Made by a program: the position numbers and the translations under genes. 64,000 nucleotides of DNA from Hyphomicrobium sp. CS1BSMeth3. Lineage in GTDB: Bacteria > Pseudomonadota > Alphaproteobacteria > Rhizobiales > Hyphomicrobiaceae. Positions 40,042 to 49,692 of the stretch are shown here, one piece after another. The stretch lies in the NCBI RefSeq assembly GCF_900117415.1, contig NZ_FPEI01000004.1, forward strand, positions 744,001-808,000, read 5' to 3'. The first letter of the stretch is position 1. Every line of letters starts with the position of its first letter. The notes beneath the pieces were generated by a model, which was not told where the DNA came from, made no database searches, and saw nothing but the letters and a program-made list of their open reading frames with translations.

Positions 40042-40842
40042 TCAGGCTCCCTCGATCTCGCTGAGGAACGCAACCAGCGCCTCGGCCTCGGACCGCGCGT
40101 GGCTGAAGGGCAGACCGTGCTTCGAGCGCGGCACGATCCTCAGGCGTGAGTTCGGCACGAGCGCGTGCATCTCGGCGCCATGCGAGGGCGTAATGAACGG
40201 GCTCGAGTCCGGCAGCGTGATCGACAGCGGCACCTTGAATGAGCGCAGCGCCTCGCTGAGATCCAAGCCCGCGAGCAGTGCCGCCAGCGCCAGCACGGCA
40301 TGGCGGTCAGCCTTCTCCTGCACCTCGGAGAACCACGCCAAGGCCGCCGGATCCGCCGCGCCGGGATAGAAGCGGTTCGCCATCATCTCCACATTCCAGG
40401 CCGCATTGCCTTGGCTCTCGTAGGTCCTGCGCCAGCCCTGGATGTTCGTGATGCCGGGCCCGCGATGCGAGGCATTCGAGATCGCAACCGACGCAAAACG
40501 CTCCGGTGCCCTGAGTGCCGCCGCCAGCGCGATCGTGCCGCCGATCGACTCGCCGACGACGTGAACTTTCCCGCTTCCCGTCGTCGCCGCGACTTCGAGC
40601 AGGTCATCGATCAGCTCATCCATGCTCCAGCGATGATCGGTTGGCGGCACCGGCGAGCTGCCGAAGCCGCGCAGATCGAAGCGCACCATCGGATGACGCG
40701 CTGCCACGATCGGCACCCACTCCGACCAGACGCCGTGGTTCGTGCCGATGCCATGATTGAACACGACCGGCAGGCCCGACGTCCGCCACGGCGGCCGCAG
40801 GTCATTCGTCACATAGTTCAGGCCGCGTGCGGTCTTGGGCAT
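40042..40842 (-). CDS. Alpha/beta hydrolase
   Basis: A 266-residue hydrolase with nucleophile elbow GESIGG (about 97-102), oxyanion strand NHGIGTN, DLRGFGSS and a C-terminal His in SKHGLPF. It probably acts on an ester or lactone/amide. GGGGAGAG precedes the ATG at 40842. It follows hyuA by 16 bp on the same strand, so it may act in the same pathway as the hydantoinase pair. Confidence 0.88.
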   Translation of the reverse strand: MPKTARGLNYVTNDLRPPWRTSGLPVVFNHGIGTNHGVWSEWVPIVAARHPMVRFDLRGFGSSPVPPTDHRWSMDELIDDLLEVAATTGSGKVHVVGESIGGTIALAAALRAPERFASVAISNASHRGPGITNIQGWRRTYESQGNAAWNVEMMANRFYPGAADPAALAWFSEVQEKADRHAVLALAALLAGLDLSEALRSFKVPLSITLPDSSPFITPSHGAEMHALVPNSRLRIVPRSKHGLPFSHARSEAEALVAFLSEIEGA

Positions 40843-40858
40843 GGTGCTCTCCCCGTTC

Positions 40859-42907
40859 TCACGCCGCGCCGACTTGGATATCGAGCCAGCCGAAGGCCGT
40901 CGTCGTCGCGCGATCGCCCCCACGCAGCAGCACGGTCGTCATCGCCGACTCGACGATCGCCGGTCCCTCGATAAGCTGCCCTGGCGCCAATGCATCGAAC
41001 GAATAGACCGGCGCCTCGTGCCACCCGCCGAGATAGATCCGCCGCCTGTGATGCGGCTCGGCGGCCGCCCGCTTCGGCAGCGCCGGCTCCTGCGGCAGCT
41101 TCGGCAAGGCGCCGATGACGGCCGCACGCGCATTGATCAGCACGGCTTCCTGATCGCGCAGGCTGTAGGTGTAAAGCTCCTCATGCCGGGCATGGAAGGC
41201 ATCCGCCATCTTCGCGACGAGGTTCGGATCATCGAGCGCGATGCCATCGAGCGGCACATTCACCTCGAAGATCTGCTCGCCATAGCGCATGTCGGCGGAC
41301 CGCTGCACACGCACCTCGCCCGTATGCGCCGCGGCCTTGATGCGCGCGCGTCCCTCGGCTTCGAGCTCGCCGAAGGCAGCCCTGAGCTGATCCGCATCCA
41401 GATGCGTCGCATCGCCGATGTGCGTGCGTGCAAGCTCATAGCGCAGATCCGACGCCAGCATTCCCCACGCCGAGAGCACCGCCGCCAGCCGCGGCACGAT
41501 CACCCGGCTCACATCGAGCTGGCGCGCCACATCAGTCACGTGCAGACCTGCTGCACCACCGAACGAGAGGATCGCAAATCGCCGCGGATCGACACCGCGT
41601 CTTACCGAGACGAGGCGGATACCCTCCGCCATGCGCGTGTTGATGATTCGATGAATGCCCTCGGCCGCCGTCATGCGATCAACGCCGAGTTTTTCCGCCA
41701 CCCGATCGACCGCCGCCTCGGCCGCCGGCGCATCGAGGTGCGCGCGCCCGCCGAGGAAGTTATCGGGATCGAGGAAACCGAGCACGCAATTGCTGTCCGT
41801 CACCGTCGCGCGCGTGCCGCCGCGGCCGTAGCAGGCCGGCCCCGGCATCGCCCCCGCACTCTCGGGCCCCACATGCAGGATCCCGCCGGCATCGACTTCC
41901 GCAATGGACCCGCCACCCGCGCCGATGCTCGCAATGTCGAGGCTCTGCAGCGCCACCCGCTGCCCGCCAAGTCGGCGATCCGAGGCAATGGCTGCCTCGC
42001 CCTTGATGACGAGCGAGATATCCGTCGAGGTCCCGCCCATATCGAAGGGAATGAGATCGCCGTGTCCCATCAGCCGCGCGGCATAGCGGCTTCCCGCAAC
42101 ACCACCCGCCGGTCCCGAGAGCACCGCACCCGCCGCGAGCCGCACCGCATCCGGGATCGTCGCCACGCCGCCGTGCGACTGGATGATGAGCACCGGTCCC
42201 GCAAGCCCCGCCTCAGCAAGCCGCGTCGCCAGCCGCGTGAGGTAGCGCTCCAGCACCGGCCCGACATAGGCATTCACGATCGTCGTGCAGACGCGGTCGT
42301 ATTCCTTGATCTGCGGCAGCACTTCCGAGGATCGACACACATAGGCATTGCCGAGCGCCGCCTTCAGCGCTTCGACTGTCGCCTTCTCATGCGCTTCATC
42401 GCGCCATGCGTGCAGGTAGCAGACCGCCACCGCCTCGACGCCATCGCGCTTAAGCGTCGCAATCGCCGTATCCAGCGATCCGCGATCCAGCGCCGTCTCG
42501 ATGCGCCCATCCGGACGAATGCGCTCGCGCACACCAAGCCGTCGCTCGCGCGGCACGAGCTGATCCGGCGGCGGCTGGCGCAGGTTGTAGCGATCGTCCT
42601 TCAGGCCCTCGCGCATCTCGACGATGTCGCGATGACCTTCCGTCGTGAGCAGGCCGACCTTGGCACCCTTGTGCTCGAGCAGCGCGTTCGTCGCGACCGT
42701 CGTGCCGTGCACGATGATCTCCGTCTTTGCGAGCATATCGGCGCGGCCGATGCCAATCGCCTCCGCCAGCCGCTCGAGCCCATCCATCACACCGATCGAC
42801 TGATCCTGCGGCGTCGAGGCCGCCTTCGCGATCGTGACTTGGCCCTCTGCATCCACGGCCACGAGGTCCGTGAAGGTGCCGCCGACATCAATTCCAATGC
42901 GATACAT
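40859..42907 (-). CDS. hyuA: Hydantoinase/oxoprolinase subunit A
   Basis: The ATP-dependent subunit of an N-methylhydantoinase/5-oxoprolinase-type enzyme. The 682-residue protein opens MYRIGIDVGGTFTDLV, the actin-like ATPase strand, and has FDMGGTSTDIS (about 289-299) and the GAGGGSIAEVD segment. The family cleaves hydantoins or oxoproline with ATP; which one cannot be read. Its start codon lies only 6 bases from an R1 repeat, so the ribosome-binding zone falls inside the repeat. Operon order: hyuB, R1, hyuA, hydrolase. Confidence 0.93.
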   Translation of the reverse strand: MYRIGIDVGGTFTDLVAVDAEGQVTIAKAASTPQDQSIGVMDGLERLAEAIGIGRADMLAKTEIIVHGTTVATNALLEHKGAKVGLLTTEGHRDIVEMREGLKDDRYNLRQPPPDQLVPRERRLGVRERIRPDGRIETALDRGSLDTAIATLKRDGVEAVAVCYLHAWRDEAHEKATVEALKAALGNAYVCRSSEVLPQIKEYDRVCTTIVNAYVGPVLERYLTRLATRLAEAGLAGPVLIIQSHGGVATIPDAVRLAAGAVLSGPAGGVAGSRYAARLMGHGDLIPFDMGGTSTDISLVIKGEAAIASDRRLGGQRVALQSLDIASIGAGGGSIAEVDAGGILHVGPESAGAMPGPACYGRGGTRATVTDSNCVLGFLDPDNFLGGRAHLDAPAAEAAVDRVAEKLGVDRMTAAEGIHRIINTRMAEGIRLVSVRRGVDPRRFAILSFGGAAGLHVTDVARQLDVSRVIVPRLAAVLSAWGMLASDLRYELARTHIGDATHLDADQLRAAFGELEAEGRARIKAAAHTGEVRVQRSADMRYGEQIFEVNVPLDGIALDDPNLVAKMADAFHARHEELYTYSLRDQEAVLINARAAVIGALPKLPQEPALPKRAAAEPHHRRRIYLGGWHEAPVYSFDALAPGQLIEGPAIVESAMTTVLLRGGDRATTTAFGWLDIQVGAA

Positions 42908-42913
42908 GATGCG

Positions 42914-43080
42914 CTAGTGTCCCGATTCCGAAGTTCGCCATACCTCGATGCTTGCGTCCCGAGCGAACTTCGGAATCAAAAGGGACACTAGAAGCATAAT
43001 ATTGCTCGTGTGATTCAGATCGAGAAATTCGCTCGGTACAATGCCGCGAGCGCTGGCGAATTTCTCGATCATCACACGAG
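42914..43080. repeat. R1 two-hairpin repeat, copy 5, inverted (B5 42914-42991, A5 43005-43080)
   Basis: B5 outer arms CTAGTGTCCC/GGGACACTAG, inner GATTCCGAAGTTCGCC/GAGCGAACTTCGGAATC; A5 outer CTCGTGTGAT/ATCACACGAG, inner GATCGAGAAATTCGC/GCGAATTTCTCGATC. Spacer 13 bases. It fills the whole gap between hyuB and hyuA, 5 bases from the hyuB stop and 6 from the hyuA start. Confidence 0.92.
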
Positions 43081-43085
43081 CCCCC

Positions 43086-44735
43086 TCAGCGCGTCACGAA
43101 ACCAAGCGACTTGTCGCGCGCCCGCGCCTCATCCGTCCGCTCTTCCGGCGGCCCCCAACCGCCGCCACCGCCCGAGCGCACCTGCAGCACATCGCCGGGC
43201 TTCAGCACCACGCCCGTCTCCTTGGTCTTGAGCGGCCGATCGGGACTGCCCTTGGACTCGAGCCAGTAGTTATGGGGCGCGCCATCCTCGCCGCCGACCA
43301 TCCCGCAAGCCCCATACTTCACGCCATCGCCGGCCGTATTGCCGACCGCCGGCTCGGCCGTCTCGATGACCATCTCCAACTCCGCGCCCGGCCCGCCGCG
43401 ATAGCGCCCATCGCCGCCGCTGTCGGGACGGAACTCGTGGCGGCGAAAGAAGAAGGGAAAGCGCACCTCGTGCACTTCGATGCTGCCGAACTTGATGCCA
43501 CCGGCTGCTTGCCACTCGCCCGCCGCCGCCCAGCCATCGCCCGCTGAGGAGGCCCCGCCACCCGGCCGCGCCTGGAAGAGATGCCAGATGAACGGCTTTT
43601 TCGTGCGCGGATCCACGCCCTGGATGGCCACGCGGAAGCGCCGCCCCCAGCCCGCCATGGCCCGCTCAGGACATGCCGGCGCGAGCGCGCGAATGATCGC
43701 CTCCATGATCTCCTGCCCGCAGTGGTTCGTGCACAGCGTCACCGGCGCGCCGGGCCGCGGCCACACGACCGTGCCCTCTTTGAGCTTCACGCTCAGCGGC
43801 CGGAAGGCGCCGTCGTTCTTCGGCGTGTCGGGATCGATCAGATAGGCGAGCGCGACGACGACCGCCGAGTGCGTGTTCGCATAGGACGAGTTGATGAAAC
43901 CCGTGACCTGCGGATGGCTCTCCGTGAGATCGACCTCGAGATCGCTGCCACGCTTCGTCACGCGGGCGCGAATGTAGACGTCCTTGAACTGATGGCCGTC
44001 ATCATCGAGGAAAGCTTCGCCCTCGTACACGCCGTCCTTCCACTCCGAGATGATCGCGCGCACCTGCCGCTCCGCGCCATCGAGCACGGCCTCGACAGCC
44101 GCCCGCGACTGCGCCGAGCCGAACTCGCGAATGAGCTCGCTCATGCGCCGCTCGCCGAGCCGCGCCGACCCGATCATGGCCGCGAGATCGCCGCGGAAAT
44201 CGCGCGGATGGCGCACATTGAGCACGATCATCTCGTACACGTCCTCGCGCCTCACACCCTGGTCGTAGAGCTTGAGCGGCGGGACGCGCAGGCCCTCCTG
44301 GAAGATCTCCTTGGCGCTCGCGTTGTAGGCGCCGTGCGTCGCGCCGCCGATGTCGCTCTGATGCGAGCGGTTGATGGCCCAGTAAACGAGCTCGTCGCCG
44401 TCGAACACGGGCACGAAGGCCGTGAGATCGGGCAGGTGGTTGCCGCCTCGGTAAGGATCGTTCAGCAGGTACACGTCGCCCGGACGGATCGTACCCTTGA
44501 AGAACTCGTAGACGGACTTGGCCGCAAAGGGCAGCGCGCCGACGTGGATCGGCACGTGCTCGGCCTGCGCGACGAGCCGCCCTTCGGGGTCGCACAGCGC
44601 CGTCGAGAAATCGCGGCTGGAGTTCAGGATCTGCGAATAGGAGGTGCGAAGCATCGCCTCGCCCATCTCCTCGACAATGGCGCGAAGGCGGTGCTGGATC
44701 ACGGAGACCGTGATCGGATCAACAGCGTGGCTCAT
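43086..44735 (-). CDS. hyuB: Hydantoinase/oxoprolinase subunit B
   Basis: The second subunit of the hydantoinase/oxoprolinase enzyme, 549 residues. Typical segments: DPITVSVIQHRLRAIVEEMGEAMLRTSYS at the start (broken here in two parts by residue 20), CDPEGRLVAQAEHVPIHVGALP (about 50-71) and NDPYRGGNHLPDL (about 92-104). The ATG at 44735 begins the family's normal N-terminus; the longer frame is not conserved. First gene of the operon with hyuA and the hydrolase. Confidence 0.93.
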   Translation of the reverse strand: MSHAVDPITVSVIQHRLRAIVEEMGEAMLRTSYSQILNSSRDFSTALCDPEGRLVAQAEHVPIHVGALPFAAKSVYEFFKGTIRPGDVYLLNDPYRGGNHLPDLTAFVPVFDGDELVYWAINRSHQSDIGGATHGAYNASAKEIFQEGLRVPPLKLYDQGVRREDVYEMIVLNVRHPRDFRGDLAAMIGSARLGERRMSELIREFGSAQSRAAVEAVLDGAERQVRAIISEWKDGVYEGEAFLDDDGHQFKDVYIRARVTKRGSDLEVDLTESHPQVTGFINSSYANTHSAVVVALAYLIDPDTPKNDGAFRPLSVKLKEGTVVWPRPGAPVTLCTNHCGQEIMEAIIRALAPACPERAMAGWGRRFRVAIQGVDPRTKKPFIWHLFQARPGGGASSAGDGWAAAGEWQAAGGIKFGSIEVHEVRFPFFFRRHEFRPDSGGDGRYRGGPGAELEMVIETAEPAVGNTAGDGVKYGACGMVGGEDGAPHNYWLESKGSPDRPLKTKETGVVLKPGDVLQVRSGGGGGWGPPEERTDEARARDKSLGFVTR

Positions 44736-44938
44736 GCGGAAATCAATCCCGGGCTGAAGGCCTTGGCCGGCCTTTCGGCCACCTACCGGGGAGAATAATG
44801 CAGCACGGGCCTCCGTCAACGCAGGCGGGAAGGTGTTGGCGAGCGCACTTGGCGTGATATGTTTCGAGTACCGCATGGCGACGCCCGGATTGGCGCCATG
44901 ACGGCCGACGTCAGATCGGAACTTGGGAGAACGCCACG

Positions 44939-46537
44939 ATGACCGCTCTAAAGGCCCGGGGAGCGTGCGCGCTTGCCCTTGCCACGCTCCTCTTTGCCCC
45001 CGCTGCTCATGCGCAGAAGCAGGGTGGCATCCTCAAATCCTATGTCTGGGACACGCCGCCGAGCGCCTCGATCCACGAGGAAGCGACCATCTCGACGGTC
45101 TTCCCGTTCATGCCCGTGTTCAACAACCTCGTGCTCTTCGACCAGACGAAGCTCGAGGCCAATCTCGGCACGATCGTCCCTGACCTCGGCAAGAGCTGGG
45201 CCTGGGACGACAGCAAGACCAAGCTGACCTTCCAGCTCGAGCAGGGCGTGAAATGGCACGACGGCAAGCCCTTCACGGCGAACGACGTCAAGTGCACGTT
45301 CGACCTCATCTCCGGTCTCGTGAAGTCGGACGACTTCCGCAAGAACCCGCGCAAGATCTGGTACCACAACGTCAAGCAGATCACCGTCAAGGGCGATAAT
45401 GAGGTGACCTTCGAGCTGAAGGCGCCGCAACCGAGCTTCCTCGCCCTGCTCGCATCGGGCTACTCGCCCGTCTATCCCTGCCACGTTCCGCAGAAGGAAA
45501 TGCGCGTCAACCCGATCGGCACGGGGCCCTTCAAGGTTGCCGAGCAGAAGCGCGGCGACTCGATCAAGCTCGCGCGCAATCCCGACTACTGGAAGAAGGG
45601 CAAGCCGCACCTCGACGGCATCGAGTATCGCATCATCAACAACCGCTCGACGCGCGTTCTTGCTTTCATCGCCGGCGAGGTCGACCTCACGTTCGTCTCC
45701 GACATAACGGTCGCCGGCCTCAAGGACGTCGAGGCAAAAGCGCCGAAGTCCGTCTGCCAGTTCGTGCCCTCGAACAACACGATCAACATGATCGTGAACT
45801 CGTCGGCGCCCCCGTTCGACAATCCGAAGGTGCGCCTCGCCATGGCACTCGCGATCGACCGCGGCGCCTTCAACACCATCCTTGCAGAAGGCAAGTCCTC
45901 GATCGGTGCCGTCATGCTGCCGGGGCCCGAGGGTGTGTGGTCCATGCCGCCCGAGGAGCTCGCCAAGCTGCCGGGCTACAATCCCGACCGCTCGAAGGAC
46001 CTCGCCCAGGCGCGCAAGATCATGGAAGAGCTCGGCTATGGTCCGAACAAGATGCTCAAGGTGAAGGTCTCGACGCGCAACATTCCGCTCTATCGCGATC
46101 CCGCGGTCATCTTCATCGACCAGATGAAGGCGGTCTACATCGACGGCGAGCTCGACAACGTCGACACACCGCTCTGGCACGCCAAAGTCACGCGCAAGGA
46201 CTACGCCGTCGGCCTCAATACGACGGGCGTCGGCGTCGACGATCCCGACGTTGCCCTCGTCGAGAACTTCACCTGCGCGTCGGAGCGCAACTACACGGGC
46301 TACTGCAACAAGGAGGTCGACGACCTCATCTTCGCCCAGTCACGCGAGACGGATCCTGGAAAGCGCAAGCAGATCCTCTGGCAGGCCGAGCGCAAGATCG
46401 TCGAGGACGTGGCGCGCCCGATCATCCTGCACAACAAGGCCGCCACCTGCTGGGCGCCCTACGTGAAGGGCGTCACGAGCCACATCAACTCGCTCTACAA
46501 TAGCTGGCGCATGGAGAATGTCTGGCTGGATAAGTAG
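44939..46537 (+). CDS. Peptide/nickel-type ABC transporter substrate-binding protein
   Basis: A 532-residue periplasmic binding protein of the SBP_bac_5 type. The signal peptide covers about 1-25 (ends AHAQK). The family core is clear: LEQGVKWHDGKPFTANDVK, IGTGPFKVAEQKRGDSIKLARNPDYWKKGKPHLDGIEYRI, VRLAMALAIDRG. Such receptors bind oligopeptides or other bulky solutes. No permease or ATPase genes adjoin it. Divergent from hyuB with 203 bp between starts, so it may serve the hydantoinase substrate; this is inference. Confidence 0.92.
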   Translation: MTALKARGACALALATLLFAPAAHAQKQGGILKSYVWDTPPSASIHEEATISTVFPFMPVFNNLVLFDQTKLEANLGTIVPDLGKSWAWDDSKTKLTFQLEQGVKWHDGKPFTANDVKCTFDLISGLVKSDDFRKNPRKIWYHNVKQITVKGDNEVTFELKAPQPSFLALLASGYSPVYPCHVPQKEMRVNPIGTGPFKVAEQKRGDSIKLARNPDYWKKGKPHLDGIEYRIINNRSTRVLAFIAGEVDLTFVSDITVAGLKDVEAKAPKSVCQFVPSNNTINMIVNSSAPPFDNPKVRLAMALAIDRGAFNTILAEGKSSIGAVMLPGPEGVWSMPPEELAKLPGYNPDRSKDLAQARKIMEELGYGPNKMLKVKVSTRNIPLYRDPAVIFIDQMKAVYIDGELDNVDTPLWHAKVTRKDYAVGLNTTGVGVDDPDVALVENFTCASERNYTGYCNKEVDDLIFAQSRETDPGKRKQILWQAERKIVEDVARPIILHNKAATCWAPYVKGVTSHINSLYNSWRMENVWLDK

Positions 46538-46597
46538 GGCGGCCCAAGACGGACGGGCACAGGAATCGAGTTCGTCGGCTCCACATAGAAGCGCATT

Positions 46598-46670
46598 TCC
46601 CCTCCCCCTTGTGGGGAGGGGTTAGGGGTGGGGGATTCCCTATCGCTAGCGTTGTGCGATCCCCCCTCCT
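46598..46670. repeat. R2 C/G-rich repeat, partial copy 3, inverted
   Basis: CCCCTCCCCCTTGTGGGGAGGGG, TTAGGGGTGGGGGATTCCCT and GCGATCCCCCCTCCT match the right half of R2 copies 1 and 2 in reverse orientation. It lies between two convergent gene ends, as copy 1 does. Confidence 0.75.
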
Positions 46671-46672
46671 CG

Positions 46673-47620
46673 TCACGCGCTCGCCTTGCTAAGCGCCGCG
46701 AGATCATCTGCGCTAAGCTTCAGCTCCGCGCATTTCAAGATCTCGGCAAGCTGCGCCGTCGTCGTCGCGCTTGCGATCGGTGCCGCGATGGCCGGCTGGG
46801 CGAGAAGCCATGCGAGAGCCACTTGCGCCGGCGTCGCGCCGTGCTTCGCCGCGACCGTATCGAGCGCCTTGAGAATACCGAGGCCTCGTGGCGTCAGGTG
46901 CTTCTTCACGCCGCCGGCACGCGCCTTCTGGCCGAGATCGGCCTCCGAGCGATACTTGCCGGTGAGGAACCCACTCGCCAGCGAGTAATACGGAATGACG
47001 CTGATGCCCTCGGCAACGCACAGATCCTGCAGCGGTCCCTCGAATTCCGTCCGATCCGCAAGATTGTAGTTCGGCTGCAGCGTCTCATAGCGCGGAATGC
47101 CGAGCTTCGCGCTCGCCGCCAGCGCCGCCTTCAGCCGATCCGCCGAATAATTGGAGGCGCCGACGACCCGCACCTTCCCCGCCTTCACGAGCTCGGCGTG
47201 AGCCGCCATCGTCTCCTCGAGCGGCGTCTCGGGATCGTCGCGATGGGACTGATAGAGATCGATGTAGTCCGTCTGGAGCCGCTTGAGCGATGCCTCCACC
47301 GCGCGCACGATGTAAGCCTTCGAAAGCCCCTTCTTGTCGGGCGCCATCTCCAGTCCGCACTTCGTCGCGAGAATGACCTTGCTCCGCTTTCCCCGCGCCT
47401 TGAACCAGTTGCCGATGATCGCCTCGCTCTCGCCGCCCTTGTGTCCAGGAACCCAGCGCGAATAGACATCCGCCGTATCGATGCAGTTGAAGCCGGCATC
47501 GAGGAAGGCGTCGAGCAACGCGAACGATCCCTTCTCGTCGACCGTCCAGCCAAACACATTGCCGCCGAAGATGAGCGGCGCGATTTCCAGATTGCTTCGT
47601 CCGAGTTTGCGCTTCTGCAT
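46673..47620 (-). CDS. Aldo/keto reductase
   Basis: A 315-residue NADPH-dependent oxidoreductase. The catalytic tetrad region is seen in NCIDTADVYSRWVPG (Asp and Tyr, about 45-59), ILATKCG (Lys) and YQSHRDDP (His). GASNYSADR follows. The segment lengths fit the AKR11/12-like general aldo/keto reductases; the substrate is not clear. AAGAGGT precedes the ATG at 47620; an upstream extension is not conserved. Confidence 0.9.
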   Translation of the reverse strand: MQKRKLGRSNLEIAPLIFGGNVFGWTVDEKGSFALLDAFLDAGFNCIDTADVYSRWVPGHKGGESEAIIGNWFKARGKRSKVILATKCGLEMAPDKKGLSKAYIVRAVEASLKRLQTDYIDLYQSHRDDPETPLEETMAAHAELVKAGKVRVVGASNYSADRLKAALAASAKLGIPRYETLQPNYNLADRTEFEGPLQDLCVAEGISVIPYYSLASGFLTGKYRSEADLGQKARAGGVKKHLTPRGLGILKALDTVAAKHGATPAQVALAWLLAQPAIAAPIASATTTAQLAEILKCAELKLSADDLAALSKASA

Positions 47621-47706
47621 GACAACCTCTTGAGCAACGGTCCTACACGTGCTTGCGAGGCTACGGCCCGATGCGTGAGCTGGCAAGAAGATCGCCGTTT
47701 CTCGCC

Positions 47707-49014
47707 TCAGTGCATCGCGCGACCGGGCACAGCGCGCACCTTGCGCGGCGCGGCGAGCCAGATCGCCGCAGCCGAAACGACGCAGCAACCGATGATGAGG
47801 ACGAAGGCCAGCCGGTAGCTGCCCGTGGCATCATGAATGATGCCGGCGATCCAGGGCCCCGCCGCGCCGCCGCTGATCAAGGCCACACTGATCGTGCCGA
47901 ATATCGAGCCGTAGTGCGGCCCCTCGAAGATCTCGACGACGATCGGTCCCATGACGGACGTCAGCGCATAGCCGAAGAAGCCCTGGGTGAACACCATCAC
48001 ATAGAGCAGCGCCGTCGAGGGCGTCTGTTCCAACCCGATCAGCGCGGCATAGCAGACGGCAAAACCCGCACACCCGGCTGTCCAAACCCATTCGCGGCCG
48101 ATGCGATCCGACAGGCTGCCGAGAATGATCTGACCGGGGATCGCGACAACGCTGACCGCCCCGAGCGCCCAGGCCGCAACGAGCGGCGAGAATCCGATCT
48201 CGGTGAGGTATTTCGTCTGGTGCACCTGCACCGCGTACCAGGCAATGAGCGCGCAGAAGTAGCCGAACACGATCCACCAGAAGCGTGCCGTGCGCATGGC
48301 CCGCGCGAGCGTCCACTCGACGGCAACCCAGGCCGGATCGACAATATTCGAGGCCTGACGCGACGCGGATGCCGATGTCCCGCGCGCCACGCCATCGGGC
48401 TGCAACCCGATCTCCTCGGGCCTCTTCCAGACGAGCAAATTCAGCGGTGCGAGGACAAGCACGACGAGCCAACCGATGGCCCAGCAGGACGCGCGCCAGC
48501 CTTCGTTCAGGATGATCGACTGCAGCCAGGGCAGAAGCACGATGGCACCGACGCCCGCGCCGGCAAAGGCAAGGCTGATGGCGAGGCCGCGCCGCTTGAG
48601 AAACCAGTTCGGCAGGAATTGCGAGTGGGCCGTATAGGTCATCATGTTGGCGCCGCCGCCCACCAGGACACCGAGCGTGACATAGAGATGCCAAGGCCGC
48701 TCGATGAGCGGCGCAAGGAACAAACCCGACGACAGCAGCACGATGCCCGTCAGGATGACGACGCGCGGCCCGCGCCGATCCATGGCGCGCCCGACAAAGG
48801 GACTGAGGACAGCCGACACGAGAAAGCCGAACGAGAAAGCGCCAGCCGCGAGACCGCGATCCCAGCCGAACTCGTCGATCAGCGGCGGCATCAACAGCGA
48901 GAACGAGGTTCGCGCGGTCACGCCGATCGCCATCGTGACGAAGGCGATGCCGACGATCAGCCAGCCGTAGTAGAAGGGCAGCCGCGCGGCCCAGTGACGA
49001 GGCTCGTACTCCAT
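47707..49014 (-). CDS. MFS transporter (oxalate/formate-antiporter-like)
   Basis: A 435-residue membrane carrier with about 12 hydrophobic spans and a long polar loop near 200-240. The N-terminus FYYGWLIVGIAFVTM and the loop GRAMDRRGPRVVILTG (the motif between helices 2 and 3) fit the monocarboxylate/oxalate-formate branch. The solute is not identifiable. GAGGG lies before the ATG at 49014. The gap up to the MAPEG gene (213 bp) held nothing recognisable. Confidence 0.88.
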   Translation of the reverse strand: MEYEPRHWAARLPFYYGWLIVGIAFVTMAIGVTARTSFSLLMPPLIDEFGWDRGLAAGAFSFGFLVSAVLSPFVGRAMDRRGPRVVILTGIVLLSSGLFLAPLIERPWHLYVTLGVLVGGGANMMTYTAHSQFLPNWFLKRRGLAISLAFAGAGVGAIVLLPWLQSIILNEGWRASCWAIGWLVVLVLAPLNLLVWKRPEEIGLQPDGVARGTSASASRQASNIVDPAWVAVEWTLARAMRTARFWWIVFGYFCALIAWYAVQVHQTKYLTEIGFSPLVAAWALGAVSVVAIPGQIILGSLSDRIGREWVWTAGCAGFAVCYAALIGLEQTPSTALLYVMVFTQGFFGYALTSVMGPIVVEIFEGPHYGSIFGTISVALISGGAAGPWIAGIIHDATGSYRLAFVLIIGCCVVSAAAIWLAAPRKVRAVPGRAMH

Positions 49015-49227
49015 GGTGCCCTCAAACGGACCGCGCAATCGGATCAACGAGGCGAACCGCGAACGATCCGGCAAATGCGATCTTCATGGGATCGTCCTTT
49101 TACGATGCCGTAGCCTGAGCAGCAGGCGAGGCGGTTCCGCTTGGGCACCGCGGCGGCACTATCCGCGCCCTGGCTGCCAAGATCAATGACCTGCGAGGTA
49201 ATCGCGGAGGTGAGTGCGATCCCCGCT

Positions 49228-49692
49228 CTAGCCGATCGCATAAAGCAGCGCGCGCACCGCCATGAAAATGATGATCAGCGATCCGGGCGTCCAGAGGATG
49301 GCGCGCACATCGTGGCTCTGCGCGGTGAGATAGGCCGCAAAATGAAGGAGCCGCGTGACCACATAGCCGTAGAGCAGCACCTGCGCGAGAAGCAGCGACG
49401 GCGCCGTGAGCACGAAGAGCAAGCCCGCAATCAGAAAGTACGGCAGGTTCTCGAGATCGTTCAGTTGAATCCTGCGGATCCGCTCGACGCGCTCGTTGGG
49501 CGCGAGCTGAACCGGATCCGGGTTCGGATTGAGCGGCGTCCGCCTGATGTCCTCCGGCGCACGGAAGCCGCCGTTCTCCTGCATCATTCTGACGACCGTG
49601 AGCCACGACATGCTCACCGCCTTGAGAATCATGATGGCGGCCGCGACTGCATACGTTGCAAACAGCGGATCGTTCAGACCGAGCTTGTCCAT
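49228..49692 (-). CDS. MAPEG-family membrane protein
   Basis: A 154-residue integral membrane protein with four spans. The MAPEG signature NPNPDPVQLAPNERVERIRRIQLNDLENL is in the loop at about 54-82 (split by residue 20) and YVVTRLLHFAAY follows. The family includes glutathione transferases and related enzymes of eicosanoid and glutathione metabolism; bacterial roles are mostly unknown. GGGAGGAAACA precedes the ATG. Confidence 0.9.
   Translation of the reverse strand: MDKLGLNDPLFATYAVAAAIMILKAVSMSWLTVVRMMQENGGFRAPEDIRRTPLNPNPDPVQLAPNERVERIRRIQLNDLENLPYFLIAGLLFVLTAPSLLLAQVLLYGYVVTRLLHFAAYLTAQSHDVRAILWTPGSLIIIFMAVRALLYAIG

Noticed and set aside
40835-42991. 718-codon plus-strand frame opposite hyuA
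   Set aside because: Antisense shadow; it even ends inside the R1 repeat.
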